A stretch of 5,876 nt of DNA from Elusimicrobiota bacterium (GCA_021161625.1 JAGHAG010000099.1:1-5876); one strand, 5' to 3'; positions 1-5,773 are shown, counted from the first letter of the stretch. Translations and numbers: made by a program. The notes: generated by a model from the sequence alone, not told the origin.

Positions 1-25
1 CCGCTAAGCGGGGCCGGGTTTTTAA
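1..25 (+). terminator. Right half of a probable intrinsic terminator cut by the window edge
   Basis: The window opens with CCGC-TAA-GCGG, a short stem, and the right arm continues as GCGGGGCCGGG followed directly by five T. The visible left arm is only four bases long, so most of it must lie outside the window. A GC-rich arm followed by a T-run in otherwise AT-rich DNA is the usual form of a rho-independent terminator read rightward. It would end a plus-strand gene to the left of the window. The missing left arm, predicted to read CCCGGCCCCGC, is inference. Confidence 0.45.
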
Positions 26-50
26 CTTTTCACTTTTAACTTTTAATTTC
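24..50. repeat. Heptamer tandem array, unit AACTTTT
   Basis: Units begin at 24, 31, 38 and 45, exactly 7 bp apart. The consensus is (A/C)ACTTTT and the last copy is degenerate (AATTTCC). No open frame or hairpin explains it. It is the first of several short-period arrays in this gap. Confidence 0.6.
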
Positions 51-54
51 CTTT

Positions 55-86
55 GTCACTTCGTCACTTAGTCACCCTGTCACTTT
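55..86. repeat. Octamer tandem array, unit GTCACTTN
   Basis: GTCAC occurs at 55, 63, 71 and 79, exactly 8 bp apart. The unit is GTCACTTN with a variable eighth base; the third copy reads GTCACCCT. The fixed period with diverged copies points to an old tandem array rather than chance low complexity. A matching octamer array returns at 182-213. Confidence 0.75.
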
Positions 87-110
87 ACTTTCTTGTCTCC
101 ATATCATTTT
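81..110. repeat. 30-bp dispersed repeat, copy 1
   Basis: This stretch matches 2798-2827 in the same orientation at 29 of 30 positions; the only difference is C at 88 against T at 2805. Its core is CTTGTCTCCATATCATTTT, which is not itself periodic. It overlaps the end of the octamer array and is followed by a T-run and a hairpin. The similarity stops just after the T-run, so the unit looks bounded. Its function is unknown. Confidence 0.8.
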
Positions 111-115
111 TTTTA

Positions 116-132
116 GCAGACCAAGGGTCTGC
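116..132. repeat. Perfect hairpin, 7-bp stem and 3-base loop
   Basis: GCAGACC-AAG-GGTCTGC is a perfect inverted repeat. It is preceded by eight T (107-114) and not followed by a T-run on the plus strand. On the minus strand it is followed by A residues. It therefore does not have the layout of a simple intrinsic terminator for either strand, although it lies 84 bp beyond the stop of the lipid kinase gene. Confidence 0.7.
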
Positions 133-142
133 AGCTACATTT

Positions 143-173
143 CCGACCTCCGACTTCCGACATCTGACTTCTG
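143..173. repeat. Heptamer tandem array, unit CCGACTT
   Basis: CCGAC or CTGAC begins at 143, 150, 157 and 164, with a partial copy at 171, giving an exact 7-bp period. The consensus is CCGACTT, drifting to CTGACTT in the later copies. It lies between the hairpin at 116-132 and the second octamer array. Confidence 0.75.
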
Positions 174-181
174 TTTCCCTT

Positions 182-213
182 GTCACCTTTTCACTTTGTT
201 ACTTTGTTACTTA
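182..213. repeat. Second octamer array, unit GTYACTTT
   Basis: Units begin at 182, 190, 198 and 206, exactly 8 bp apart, with consensus GT(C/T)ACTTT; the second copy begins TTCAC. It resembles the array at 55-86 and is separated from it by a heptamer array and a hairpin. It ends two bases before the stop codon of the lipid kinase gene, so the array directly abuts that gene's 3' end. Confidence 0.75.
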
Positions 214-215
214 TC

Positions 216-1094
216 TTATTCCTGTGTTATTATGGGAAAACAAGAAGGGATTATCTGGATTCGGGCTCTATCTGTAAAGCCGTAAAACTCACCGTCAAGT
301 TGAAATGGAATTTTTTTCCCTTCAATTGAAAATTCTTTTGTTTTAAACTGTTTTACCTTTGGATTTTTGTGCCTTATGAGTTCTGAAAAAATTTTTAGAG
401 CCTTGAAAAAATTTAATTTTTCAAAAATAAAAAGATTCCCTTCTCCATCATCTATTTTTATACTTTTGTCCCAGAACAGAGCACCGCCCCAGTATTTTCC
501 ATTTGAAAAAATAGCCAAAGGAACATTAAAAAATTTATCCTCAACAAAAACCCTAAAATTTTTCTTTTTTTTCAAAAACTCAAAAGCACCTAAAAAAACA
601 TGGGCGCCTTTGCCGAAAATTCTTTTTATGTTATGGTCTTTTTCGGCTTTTCTTACAATCTGGGCTGTAATTCCAAAATCAGCCATTGAAATGAAATAAA
701 TTTTTCTGTTTCTGTCCTCAAAAAGCCCTGCATCAATTTTTTTTGAAAAGCCCTTTTTCAAAACAAAAATTGCCTTTTCAAAATCCTGAGGAATTCCCAC
801 ACAATTTGCACAGACATTGCTCATCCCTGCCGGGATAAACCCTATTTTTACAGAACGCGAAATTTCAAGAACCCCGTTTACCACAGCATTTAAAATCCCA
901 TCTCCACCGCAGGCAACAACAGGATTTACACCTTTAATTGCAAAATCTTTTGCAAGTTCAGATGCGTGCTGTAAGGATTGTGTAATTGCAATATCATCTT
1001 CCTTTAAATTGAGTAAACTTAAAATGCGGGTCTTTAAAGAACCGCCAGCCCCCTGACCTGAAGTCGGGTTTAAAATTATCTTACAGTTGAGCAT
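216..1094 (-). CDS. Diacylglycerol/lipid kinase family protein (DagK/YegS type)
   Basis: The 292-residue protein has the usual length and motif order of the DAGK catalytic family, which transfers phosphate from ATP to a membrane lipid such as diacylglycerol. Visible motifs are the N-terminal NPTSGQGAG (residues 9-17), the nucleotide-binding GGDGILN (63-69), PAGMSNVCA (88-96), SNGKYWGGA (197-205), the acidic DDG (215-217), and DGE (268-270), which carries the family's proposed catalytic acidic residue. In the third motif the usual Thr of the G-T-x-N signature is Met91, which is unusual. No signal peptide or membrane helix is evident, so a cytosolic enzyme touching the membrane is expected. The ATG at 1094 is the only reasonable start: an in-frame TAA lies four codons upstream, and AGGA is only 3 nt from the ATG. 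It diverges from argS. The exact lipid substrate cannot be read from the sequence; a sphingosine-like or bacterial-specific lipid is possible. Confidence 0.88.
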   Translation of the reverse strand: MLNCKIILNPTSGQGAGGSLKTRILSLLNLKEDDIAITQSLQHASELAKDFAIKGVNPVVACGGDGILNAVVNGVLEISRSVKIGFIPAGMSNVCANCVGIPQDFEKAIFVLKKGFSKKIDAGLFEDRNRKIYFISMADFGITAQIVRKAEKDHNIKRIFGKGAHVFLGAFEFLKKKKNFRVFVEDKFFNVPLAIFSNGKYWGGALFWDKSIKIDDGEGNLFIFEKLNFFKALKIFSELIRHKNPKVKQFKTKEFSIEGKKIPFQLDGEFYGFTDRARIQIIPSCFPIITQE

Positions 1095-1115
1095 AAATCC
1101 TTTTTATTATAGAAT
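1087..1115 (+). promoter_or_regulatory. Probable sigma-70-type promoter of argS
   Basis: TTGAGC (1087-1092) and TAGAAT (1110-1115) are separated by exactly 17 nt and match the -35 and -10 consensus at 4 of 6 and 5 of 6 positions. Transcription would begin near 1122, leaving a leader of under 20 nt that contains GAGGT (1129-1133) 5 nt before the argS ATG. The -35 box overlaps the first codons of the divergent lipid kinase gene. This is inferred from consensus only. Confidence 0.45.
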
Positions 1116-1138
1116 AAAAAACGAATTAGAGGTAGGGT

Positions 1139-2671
1139 ATGTATGGAAAATTAAAGAATTTAATTGGGAAAATTCTTGCTGAAAAATTTGCTTTTGACGG
1201 TTTTTTCCAGGTTTCCCCTGCACCGAAGTTTACAGGGTGTGATTATGCAACAAATGCTGGAAGAAAGTTTGATGAAAATCAGCTTCAGGCATTCAGGGAA
1301 GAACTCTTGAAAACAGGGATTTTTGAAAAGGTAAAATTTATTCCCCCATTTACAAATCTGAAATTGAAAATGGATTTCTTGAGAAATTCCTTTTCTGAAA
1401 TTTTTGAAGAGAAACCAAAAACAAAAAGAAAAGAAAAAATCCTCATAGAATTTGTCTCTGCAAATCCGACAGGTCTTCTCCACATAGGGCACCTTCGCGG
1501 GGCTGTTATTGGAGATACTCTTTCAAGAATTTTAAAAGAAAGCGGTTTTGATGTAATAAAAGAATACTATGTAAATGATAGAGGAAGGCAGATTGACCTT
1601 CTTACGCAATCCATCCTTGCAATAAAAAACAAAAAACCTGTTCCTGAAGGTGGATATCAGGGAAAGGAAATTGAAGAAATTGCAGAAAAGATAAAAGACA
1701 AATCTGGCGAAGAAATAAAAGAATTTGCGGTTGCCTGTTTGCTTGACGAAATAAAAAAGGATTTGAAAAAAATTGATGTTGAGTTTGACAGTTTCTTTTC
1801 AGAAAAGAAACTTTACGAGGATAAAAAGGTTGATGAAATTCTTGAAATTTTAAAAAAGAAAAATGCTGTTTTTGAAAAAGAAGGTGCTCTGTGGCTTGAT
1901 GTAAAAGAAGCAGATGAAAAAGACAGGGTTCTTGTAAAAAGTGATAGAAGTGCGACTTATTTCCTTTCAGACATTGCCTATCATTATGATAAATTCAAAA
2001 GGGCTCAAATTCTCATAAACATCTGGGGTGCAGACCATCACGGATATGTTGCAAGAGTAAAAAAGGCAATTTCAATTCTGGGATTTAACCCTGAAAACCT
2101 GAAAGTAATCCTTTATCAGATTGTGCGTTTAAAAAGAGGAAATGAAGTTTTGAAGATGTCAAAAAGGGATGGCACATATCTTCTTGCAAGAGATGTGATT
2201 GACGAGGTTGGAAGGGATGCTGTGAGGTTCTTTCTCATATCCAGAAAGGCGGATGCCCAGTTTGACTTTGACCTTGAACTTGCAAAGAAAAAAACAAATC
2301 AAAATCCTGTTTTTTACCTTCAGTATGCGCATGCAAGAATTTGCTCTGTTTTTGAAAAAGCAAAAACAAAATCAGAGGATTTTGAAGTGAAAAACCTGAA
2401 CCTGCTCGGCGAGGAAACAAGGGAACTTCTCAAAAAAGCCTGTGAATTTGAAGATGTCTTGAAAAACTGTGTTGAGGATTTTTCTCCTCATTATCTTACG
2501 GTATATCTTTCTGAACTTGCTACGCTTTTCCATAATTTTTACGAAAAAACAAGGGTTATAACAGATGACATAGAAGTTACATCAGCAAGACTTTCTCTTT
2601 TGAAGGGGATTCTGCAGATTTTAAGAAGGGGGCTTAACCTTCTTGGCATCTCTGCCCCTGAAAAAATGTAA
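1139..2671 (+). CDS. argS: Arginyl-tRNA synthetase
   Basis: This class I aminoacyl-tRNA synthetase attaches arginine to tRNA-Arg in the cytosol using ATP. The 510-residue chain starts with the family's N-terminal tRNA-contacting domain (about 1-95). The Rossmann catalytic core follows, with SANPTG (107-112), HIGH (115-118), YYVNDRGRQI (143-152), WGADHHGY (296-303) and a canonical KMSKR (339-343). The DALR anticodon-binding domain runs from about 390 to the end, opening with NPVFYLQYAHAR (389-400) and including LATLFHNFYEKTRV (460-473). It ends in LLGISAPEKM, close to the usual ArgS C-terminus, so the gene is complete. It is somewhat shorter than many bacterial ArgS (about 540-580 residues) through compact linkers rather than loss of a domain. 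The ATG at 1139 has GAGGT 5 nt upstream and gives a full N-terminal domain. It is transcribed alone, diverging from the lipid kinase and converging on leuC. Confidence 0.97.
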   Translation: MYGKLKNLIGKILAEKFAFDGFFQVSPAPKFTGCDYATNAGRKFDENQLQAFREELLKTGIFEKVKFIPPFTNLKLKMDFLRNSFSEIFEEKPKTKRKEKILIEFVSANPTGLLHIGHLRGAVIGDTLSRILKESGFDVIKEYYVNDRGRQIDLLTQSILAIKNKKPVPEGGYQGKEIEEIAEKIKDKSGEEIKEFAVACLLDEIKKDLKKIDVEFDSFFSEKKLYEDKKVDEILEILKKKNAVFEKEGALWLDVKEADEKDRVLVKSDRSATYFLSDIAYHYDKFKRAQILINIWGADHHGYVARVKKAISILGFNPENLKVILYQIVRLKRGNEVLKMSKRDGTYLLARDVIDEVGRDAVRFFLISRKADAQFDFDLELAKKKTNQNPVFYLQYAHARICSVFEKAKTKSEDFEVKNLNLLGEETRELLKKACEFEDVLKNCVEDFSPHYLTVYLSELATLFHNFYEKTRVITDDIEVTSARLSLLKGILQILRRGLNLLGISAPEKM

Positions 2672-2714
2672 ATTCCCTCTCAATCTCTCTTTCGGGGAAG
2701 AAGAAACTGTAGTT

Positions 2715-2732
2715 GCAAAGCGTTAGCTTTGC
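2715..2732. repeat. Perfect hairpin in the argS-leuC gap
   Basis: GCAAAGC-GTTA-GCTTTGC forms a perfect 7-bp stem with a 4-base loop, 43 nt after the argS stop. No T-run follows on either strand, so it is not a classical intrinsic terminator, though it might still stop or protect the convergent argS or leuC transcript ends. It resembles the hairpins in the other gaps in size and layout but not in sequence. Confidence 0.7.
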
Positions 2733-2744
2733 CTGTAACTTTCA

Positions 2745-2776
2745 GTTGATAAGTTAAAAAGTTGACAAGTTGATAA
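2745..2776. repeat. Octamer tandem array, unit GTTGATAA
   Basis: Four units begin at 2745, 2753, 2761 and 2769, exactly 8 bp apart. The first and last copies are identical (GTTGATAA), the third is GTTGACAA and the second is degenerate. Read on the minus strand and rephased, the unit is TCAACTTN with a variable last base. This resembles the GTCACTTN octamer of the left gap in opposite orientation. Confidence 0.75.
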
Positions 2777-2797
2777 GGCAATTCTTTCAACCCTTTT

Positions 2798-2827
2798 CAC
2801 TTTATTTTCTTGTCTCCATATCATTTT
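2798..2827. repeat. 30-bp dispersed repeat, copy 2
   Basis: It is the same-orientation partner of 81-110, identical at 29 of 30 positions and sharing the core CTTGTCTCCATATCATTTT. Here too it sits in a gap beside an octamer array and near a hairpin, but the order differs: the hairpin comes before it here and after it in copy 1. Confidence 0.8.
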
Positions 2828-2852
2828 ATCACTTTTTTCACCTTCTCGCCTT

Positions 2853-2894
2853 TCCTCTATCCACTGTCCTCTGTGAACTATGAACTGTGAACTA
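2853..2894. repeat. Heptamer tandem array beside the leuC stop
   Basis: Six units begin every 7 bp from 2853. The first three follow TCC(T/A)CT(A/G), and the last three are TGAACTA, TGAACTG and TGAACTA. The unit sequence thus changes partway through while the phase is kept. The array ends 6 bp before the leuC stop codon complement at 2901. Confidence 0.75.
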
Positions 2895-2900
2895 CAACTT

Positions 2901-4151
2901 TTAGATTTTGCGGGGGTCTGTGATGAAGCCTGTTATTGCTGTTGCTGCGCAGGTTTCAGGTGATGCAAGATAGACAAAACTTTCAGGATTTCCCATTCTT
3001 CCTTTGAAATTTCTGTTTGCCGTTGATAAACACCTTTCGCCATCTGCCAGAATTCCCTCGTGAACCCCACAGCAGGGACCACAGCCCGGTGGAATTAAAA
3101 TTGCCCCTCTTCTAAGAAAAACATCTATGAGTTTTGTTGAAATAAGTTTGTGCAAAATATCTTTTGAAGCAGGTCCTATTATAAGACGGGTTTTTATTCT
3201 TTCTGATTTTTTGAGAATTTCTCCTGCCTTCAGGAAGTCAGAAAATCTTCCGTTTGTGCAGGTCCCTATGAAAACAACATCTATTGGTGTTTTTTCAATT
3301 TTTTCTACTTCATAAACATTTGAAACCTCGTGCGGAAATGCAACCTGCGGTTTTATCTCGGAAAGGTCTATTCCAGTAAAATTTTTGTATGCGCTTTCAT
3401 CAGGAAGAAGTTCCTCAAAATCATTTTCCCTTCCCATCTCTTTTAAATACTTTTCTGTTATTTCATCTGCAGGAAAAATACCTGTTTTTGCCCCTGCTTC
3501 AATGCTCATGTTTGAGATGGTAAATCTCTCATCCATTGAGACATTCTTTACTCCTTCTCCAAAAAATTCAAGGGATTTATAGATTGCTCCGTCAGAACCT
3601 ATGTCACCAATAATTTTTAGAATAAGGTCTTTTCCTGAAACTCTGGCGTTTAATTTTCCCTTTAACTTAAAAGCAATCACCTCAGGAACCTTAAGCCAGA
3701 TGGAACCTGTCACAAAAGCAGAGGCAACATCTGTTGAACCAAATCCAGAGGCAAAAGCACCAAGGGCGCCTGAGGTTGGAGTGTGAGAATCAGCCCCTAC
3801 AATTATGTCATAGGGAGATGAAAATTTTTCTATCATCAACTGATGGCAGACCCCCTGCATAAAAACTTTTATTGAAAATTTTTCAGCAAAATCCCTTATT
3901 TTTTTGTGTGCGTTTGCAAGTTCTTTTCTCGGCGGGGGAACCGCGTGGTCTATGAAAAAAATACAGTTTTCAGGCTTTGTTACGCCTCTGCCAATTTCAA
4001 GAATTCCATCTATTGTAAGTGGTCCTGTGCCATCCTGACAGAAAGCCCAGTCAACAGGAACAATAACAATTTCACCTGCCTGAACTATCTTTTTTGCTTT
4101 TCTTGAAATTATTTTCTCTGCAAGCGTGCCCATTTTTTTAGAACTTCCCAT
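2901..4151 (-). CDS. leuC: Aconitase-superfamily large subunit, probable 3-isopropylmalate dehydratase LeuC
   Basis: The 416-residue protein has the length and motifs of the two-subunit isopropylmalate/homoaconitate dehydratase large subunit, which uses a [4Fe-4S] cluster to move a hydroxyl group between carbons. Motifs are IDHAVPPP (67-74), GVCHQLMIEK (100-109), GADSHTPTSGALGAF (119-133), FIGTCTNGR (294-302) and PPGCGPCCGVHEG (354-366). The expected cluster ligands Cys298, Cys357 and Cys360 are all present. The small (swivel) domain is absent, as expected for a heterodimer subunit, and no small-subunit gene is present in the window. The isopropylmalate role is the family default; homoaconitate, methylmalate or dimethylmalate dehydratases share these motifs. 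The ATG at 4151 is chosen because AGAGGA (4158-4163) lies 6 nt upstream; the ATG at 4133 is an alternative with a weaker site. It is the last gene of the aroK-aroB-leuC unit and overlaps aroB by 43 nt. Confidence 0.85.
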   Translation of the reverse strand: MGSSKKMGTLAEKIISRKAKKIVQAGEIVIVPVDWAFCQDGTGPLTIDGILEIGRGVTKPENCIFFIDHAVPPPRKELANAHKKIRDFAEKFSIKVFMQGVCHQLMIEKFSSPYDIIVGADSHTPTSGALGAFASGFGSTDVASAFVTGSIWLKVPEVIAFKLKGKLNARVSGKDLILKIIGDIGSDGAIYKSLEFFGEGVKNVSMDERFTISNMSIEAGAKTGIFPADEITEKYLKEMGRENDFEELLPDESAYKNFTGIDLSEIKPQVAFPHEVSNVYEVEKIEKTPIDVVFIGTCTNGRFSDFLKAGEILKKSERIKTRLIIGPASKDILHKLISTKLIDVFLRRGAILIPPGCGPCCGVHEGILADGERCLSTANRNFKGRMGNPESFVYLASPETCAATAITGFITDPRKI

Positions 4152-5140
4152 GAAATTTCCTCTGGTTTTAATTTTCCTATTTCATTCATTAAAACAAAAA
4201 CAGGATTTATGTCAACAACTTTTTTGTCATAAGAAATCCCCTTAAAAAGCGAGGCAAGGTCCAGCTCTTTCATCCTAAACCCTGCCTGATTTAAAACTGA
4301 AATAAAATCTTCCGCAATTTTTTGAGGACATTTTCCAAGATAAACACTCAAAAGCACTTCATATATCATACCTAATGCCACTGCAAACCCGTGCTTTGTG
4401 CGATAGTTTCTTGCACTTTCTATTGCATGTCCTATTGTGTGTCCAAAATTCAAAATCTGCCTCAATCCCTTTTCCCTGAAATCCTTTTTAACAATTTCTG
4501 TCTTTATGTTAACACAAAATTTTATTGTATTTACAAGGGTTTTTTCATCTTTTTTAAGAATTTGCTTTAAGTTTTTTTTCAAGGATTCAAAAAACATTTT
4601 ATTCATTGCCCCGTACTTTATAACTTCTGCAAGACCGTTTTTAAACTCTCTCTCTGGAAGGGTTTTCAGGAAATCCACATCTATCAAAACTGCTTCAGGC
4701 ATATAAAAGGTTCCTATCAGATTTTTTCCCTCTTTCATGTTAACTGCGGTTTTTCCACCAATTGATGCGTCCACCATTGCAAGAAGGGTTGTTGGTATCT
4801 GGAAAAATTTTATTCCCCTCATATATGTTGAGGCAAAAAATCCTGAAATATCGCCAATAACACCACCGCCAAAAGCAACTGCAAAACACTTTCTCGTTAT
4901 TCCACTTTTTAAGGCAGTTTTGTAAAGGTTTTGAACCTGAAAGAAATTTTTATACCTTTCCCCGTCGGGCAGAATTGCTATTTTCAATTCAAACCCCTTA
5001 AACTGCTTTTTTAAACTTCCAAGGTGCAATTTTGCGACGGTTTTATTTGTTATAAGGAAACCTCTTTTTACAAGCCCTTTTGTATGCGCTTTAAGAATCT
5101 CACCTATTTTTAAGTTTTGTCCTATTACCACTTTGTGCAT
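4109..5140 (-). CDS. aroB: 3-dehydroquinate synthase
   Basis: AroB converts DAHP to 3-dehydroquinate, the second step of the shikimate pathway, with NAD+ and a divalent metal. The 343-residue length is typical. Visible motifs are LPDGERYK (57-64), the NAD-binding GGGVIGDISGFFA (91-103), PTTLLAMVDASIGGKTAVN (116-134), and LIGTFYMP (141-148). AEVIKYG (171-177), FGHTIGHAIE (232-241) and KHG (249-251) supply the expected metal ligands Glu172, His234 and His250. A longer in-frame start exists as TTG at 5155, but the ATG at 5140 is preferred: GAGAGG (5148-5153) lies 7 nt before it and would be inside the longer reading. It overlaps the 3' end of aroK by 41 nt and leuC by 43 nt, suggesting one transcript with coupled translation. 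Confidence 0.96.
   Translation of the reverse strand: MHKVVIGQNLKIGEILKAHTKGLVKRGFLITNKTVAKLHLGSLKKQFKGFELKIAILPDGERYKNFFQVQNLYKTALKSGITRKCFAVAFGGGVIGDISGFFASTYMRGIKFFQIPTTLLAMVDASIGGKTAVNMKEGKNLIGTFYMPEAVLIDVDFLKTLPEREFKNGLAEVIKYGAMNKMFFESLKKNLKQILKKDEKTLVNTIKFCVNIKTEIVKKDFREKGLRQILNFGHTIGHAIESARNYRTKHGFAVALGMIYEVLLSVYLGKCPQKIAEDFISVLNQAGFRMKELDLASLFKGISYDKKVVDINPVFVLMNEIGKLKPEEISWEVLKKWARLQRK
4158..4163 (-). promoter_or_regulatory. Ribosome binding site deciding the leuC start
   Basis: AGAGGA on the minus strand lies 6 nt before the ATG at 4151 and inside the aroB coding region. It favours that start over the in-frame ATG six codons later, which has only a more distant GGAAG. Confidence 0.6.
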
Positions 5141-5636
5141 TTTTAAACCTCTCAATTATTTCATTGCAGATTTGTTCTTTTGTTTTTCCCTCGGTGATAA
5201 TGGCAAAATCGCAATTTTCGTAAAGTTTTTTTCTCTTTTTGTAAATTCTTTTCAACTCGCCAAGCGGGTCTTCCACATTCAGAAGGGGCCTGTTTTTTGT
5301 GTGCTTTATTCTTTCATAGAGAGCTTCTGGTTTTGCCTTCAGGTAAAAGACAATTCCATTTTTGCGAAAATCTCTGATGTTGTCTTTGTTTAAGACAATT
5401 CCCCCGCCTGTTGAAATGACAAAACCGTCCAGAAAAGCAAGGCATTTTACAAGATTTCTTTCAAGGTGTCTGAAGTGACTTTCCCCTGCATATTTAAAAA
5501 TTTCTGATATTTTTTTTCCTGTTGTTTTTTCTATGTTTTCGTCCATGTCAATAAAATTCATTTTGAGTTTTTTTGCTAAAATTTTTCCTATTTCGGTTTT
5601 TCCAGAGCCCATCATCCCTGTGAGGATTATGTTCAC
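5100..5636 (-). CDS. aroK: Shikimate kinase
   Basis: AroK phosphorylates shikimate at the 3-hydroxyl with ATP, fifth step of the chorismate route. From the GTG at 5636 it has 178 residues, typical for the family. It shows the P-loop GMMGSGKT (7-14), DMD (30-32) with the Mg/shikimate aspartates, FRHLE (55-59) with the substrate Arg56, TGGG (76-79), the lid segment KNRPLL (114-119) with Arg116, and Arg135 in YKKRKKLY (132-139). All key positions are intact. The frame stays open upstream to an ATG at 5729, but GTG at 5636 is chosen for three reasons: AGGAGA lies 6 nt before it, the P-loop then falls at the normal distance from the N-terminus, and the longer version would cover the promoter. It is first in the aroK-aroB-leuC operon. 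The C-terminal tail (about 13 residues, rich in Lys, Arg and Asn) is encoded in the overlap with aroB. Confidence 0.95.
   Translation of the reverse strand: MNIILTGMMGSGKTEIGKILAKKLKMNFIDMDENIEKTTGKKISEIFKYAGESHFRHLERNLVKCLAFLDGFVISTGGGIVLNKDNIRDFRKNGIVFYLKAKPEALYERIKHTKNRPLLNVEDPLGELKRIYKKRKKLYENCDFAIITEGKTKEQICNEIIERFKNAQSGNRTKLKNR
5148..5153 (-). promoter_or_regulatory. Ribosome binding site deciding the aroB start
   Basis: GAGAGG on the minus strand, 7 nt before the ATG at 5140, lies within the aroK 3' end. It would be coding if translation began at the in-frame TTG at 5155, so it argues for the shorter protein. Confidence 0.65.
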
Positions 5637-5642
5637 CCTATC

Positions 5643-5648
5643 TCTCCT
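5643..5648 (-). promoter_or_regulatory. Ribosome binding site deciding the aroK GTG start
   Basis: AGGAGA on the minus strand, 6 nt before the GTG at 5636, is the best Shine-Dalgarno match in the window. It supports a non-ATG start for shikimate kinase. Confidence 0.7.
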
Positions 5649-5699
5649 GTAATTTTTACAAACAACTTCACAAAAACCTCTCAAACTTATTTTAAATTC

Positions 5700-5728
5700 A
5701 GTATAGCAAATTTTCCATTCCATCTCCA
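5700..5728 (-). promoter_or_regulatory. Probable promoter of the aroK-aroB-leuC operon (extended -10)
   Basis: On the minus strand TATACT (5705-5700) matches the -10 consensus at 5 of 6 positions and is preceded by TGC, giving an extended -10 element TGnTATACT. TGGAGA (5728-5723) lies 17 nt upstream and matches the -35 consensus at 4 of 6. Transcription would start near 5693, leaving a leader of about 57 nt to the aroK GTG. No operator, attenuator or T-box signature was recognised in that short leader. Confidence 0.55.
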
Positions 5729-5738
5729 CGAACTACTA

Positions 5739-5773
5739 GATAAGGGATGAGTAATGAGTAACGAGTAATGAGG
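5739..5773. repeat. Heptamer tandem array, unit AATGAGT
   Basis: Five units begin at 5739, 5746, 5753, 5760 and 5767, exactly 7 bp apart. The consensus is AATGAGT, with a divergent first copy (GATAAGG) and an AACGAGT variant. It lies immediately upstream of the operon promoter, about 10 bp from the -35 box. Confidence 0.75.

Noticed and set aside
55..213. CRISPR array
   Set aside because: The units are 7-8 bp and contiguous without spacers, there are no repeats of 23-47 bp separated by unique spacers, and no cas gene is present.
53..277. Open frame of 74 codons on the plus strand starting in the left gap
   Set aside because: It is made of the short tandem arrays, the T-run and the hairpin, then runs antisense into the lipid kinase 3' end. 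Its Ser/Thr/Leu/Phe-rich translation follows from the repeats, and no convincing ribosome binding site was seen.
367..1056. Plus-strand open frames antisense to the lipid kinase gene
   Set aside because: They are mirror frames of a gene with clear motifs and have no recognisable domains of their own.
1106..1111. TATAAT on the minus strand as the -10 box of the lipid kinase gene
   Set aside because: It would place the transcript start only about 5 nt from the ATG, within the AGGA site, and no -35 box lies at proper spacing.
2715..2732. Intrinsic terminator for argS or leuC
   Set aside because: The hairpin is perfect but no T-run follows on either strand, so it was listed as a hairpin only.
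3127..4106. Plus-strand open frames antisense to leuC
   Set aside because: They lie entirely inside leuC, whose family motifs and cluster cysteines are intact, and show no independent protein family signal.
5637..5693. Riboswitch or T-box leader for the aro operon
   Set aside because: The predicted leader is only about 57 nt, too short for a T-box, and shows no specifier stem or antiterminator.
5637..5729. N-terminal extension of shikimate kinase to the ATG at 5729
   Set aside because: It would cover the probable promoter and the AGGAGA site and would add 31 residues before a P-loop that normally lies near the N-terminus.
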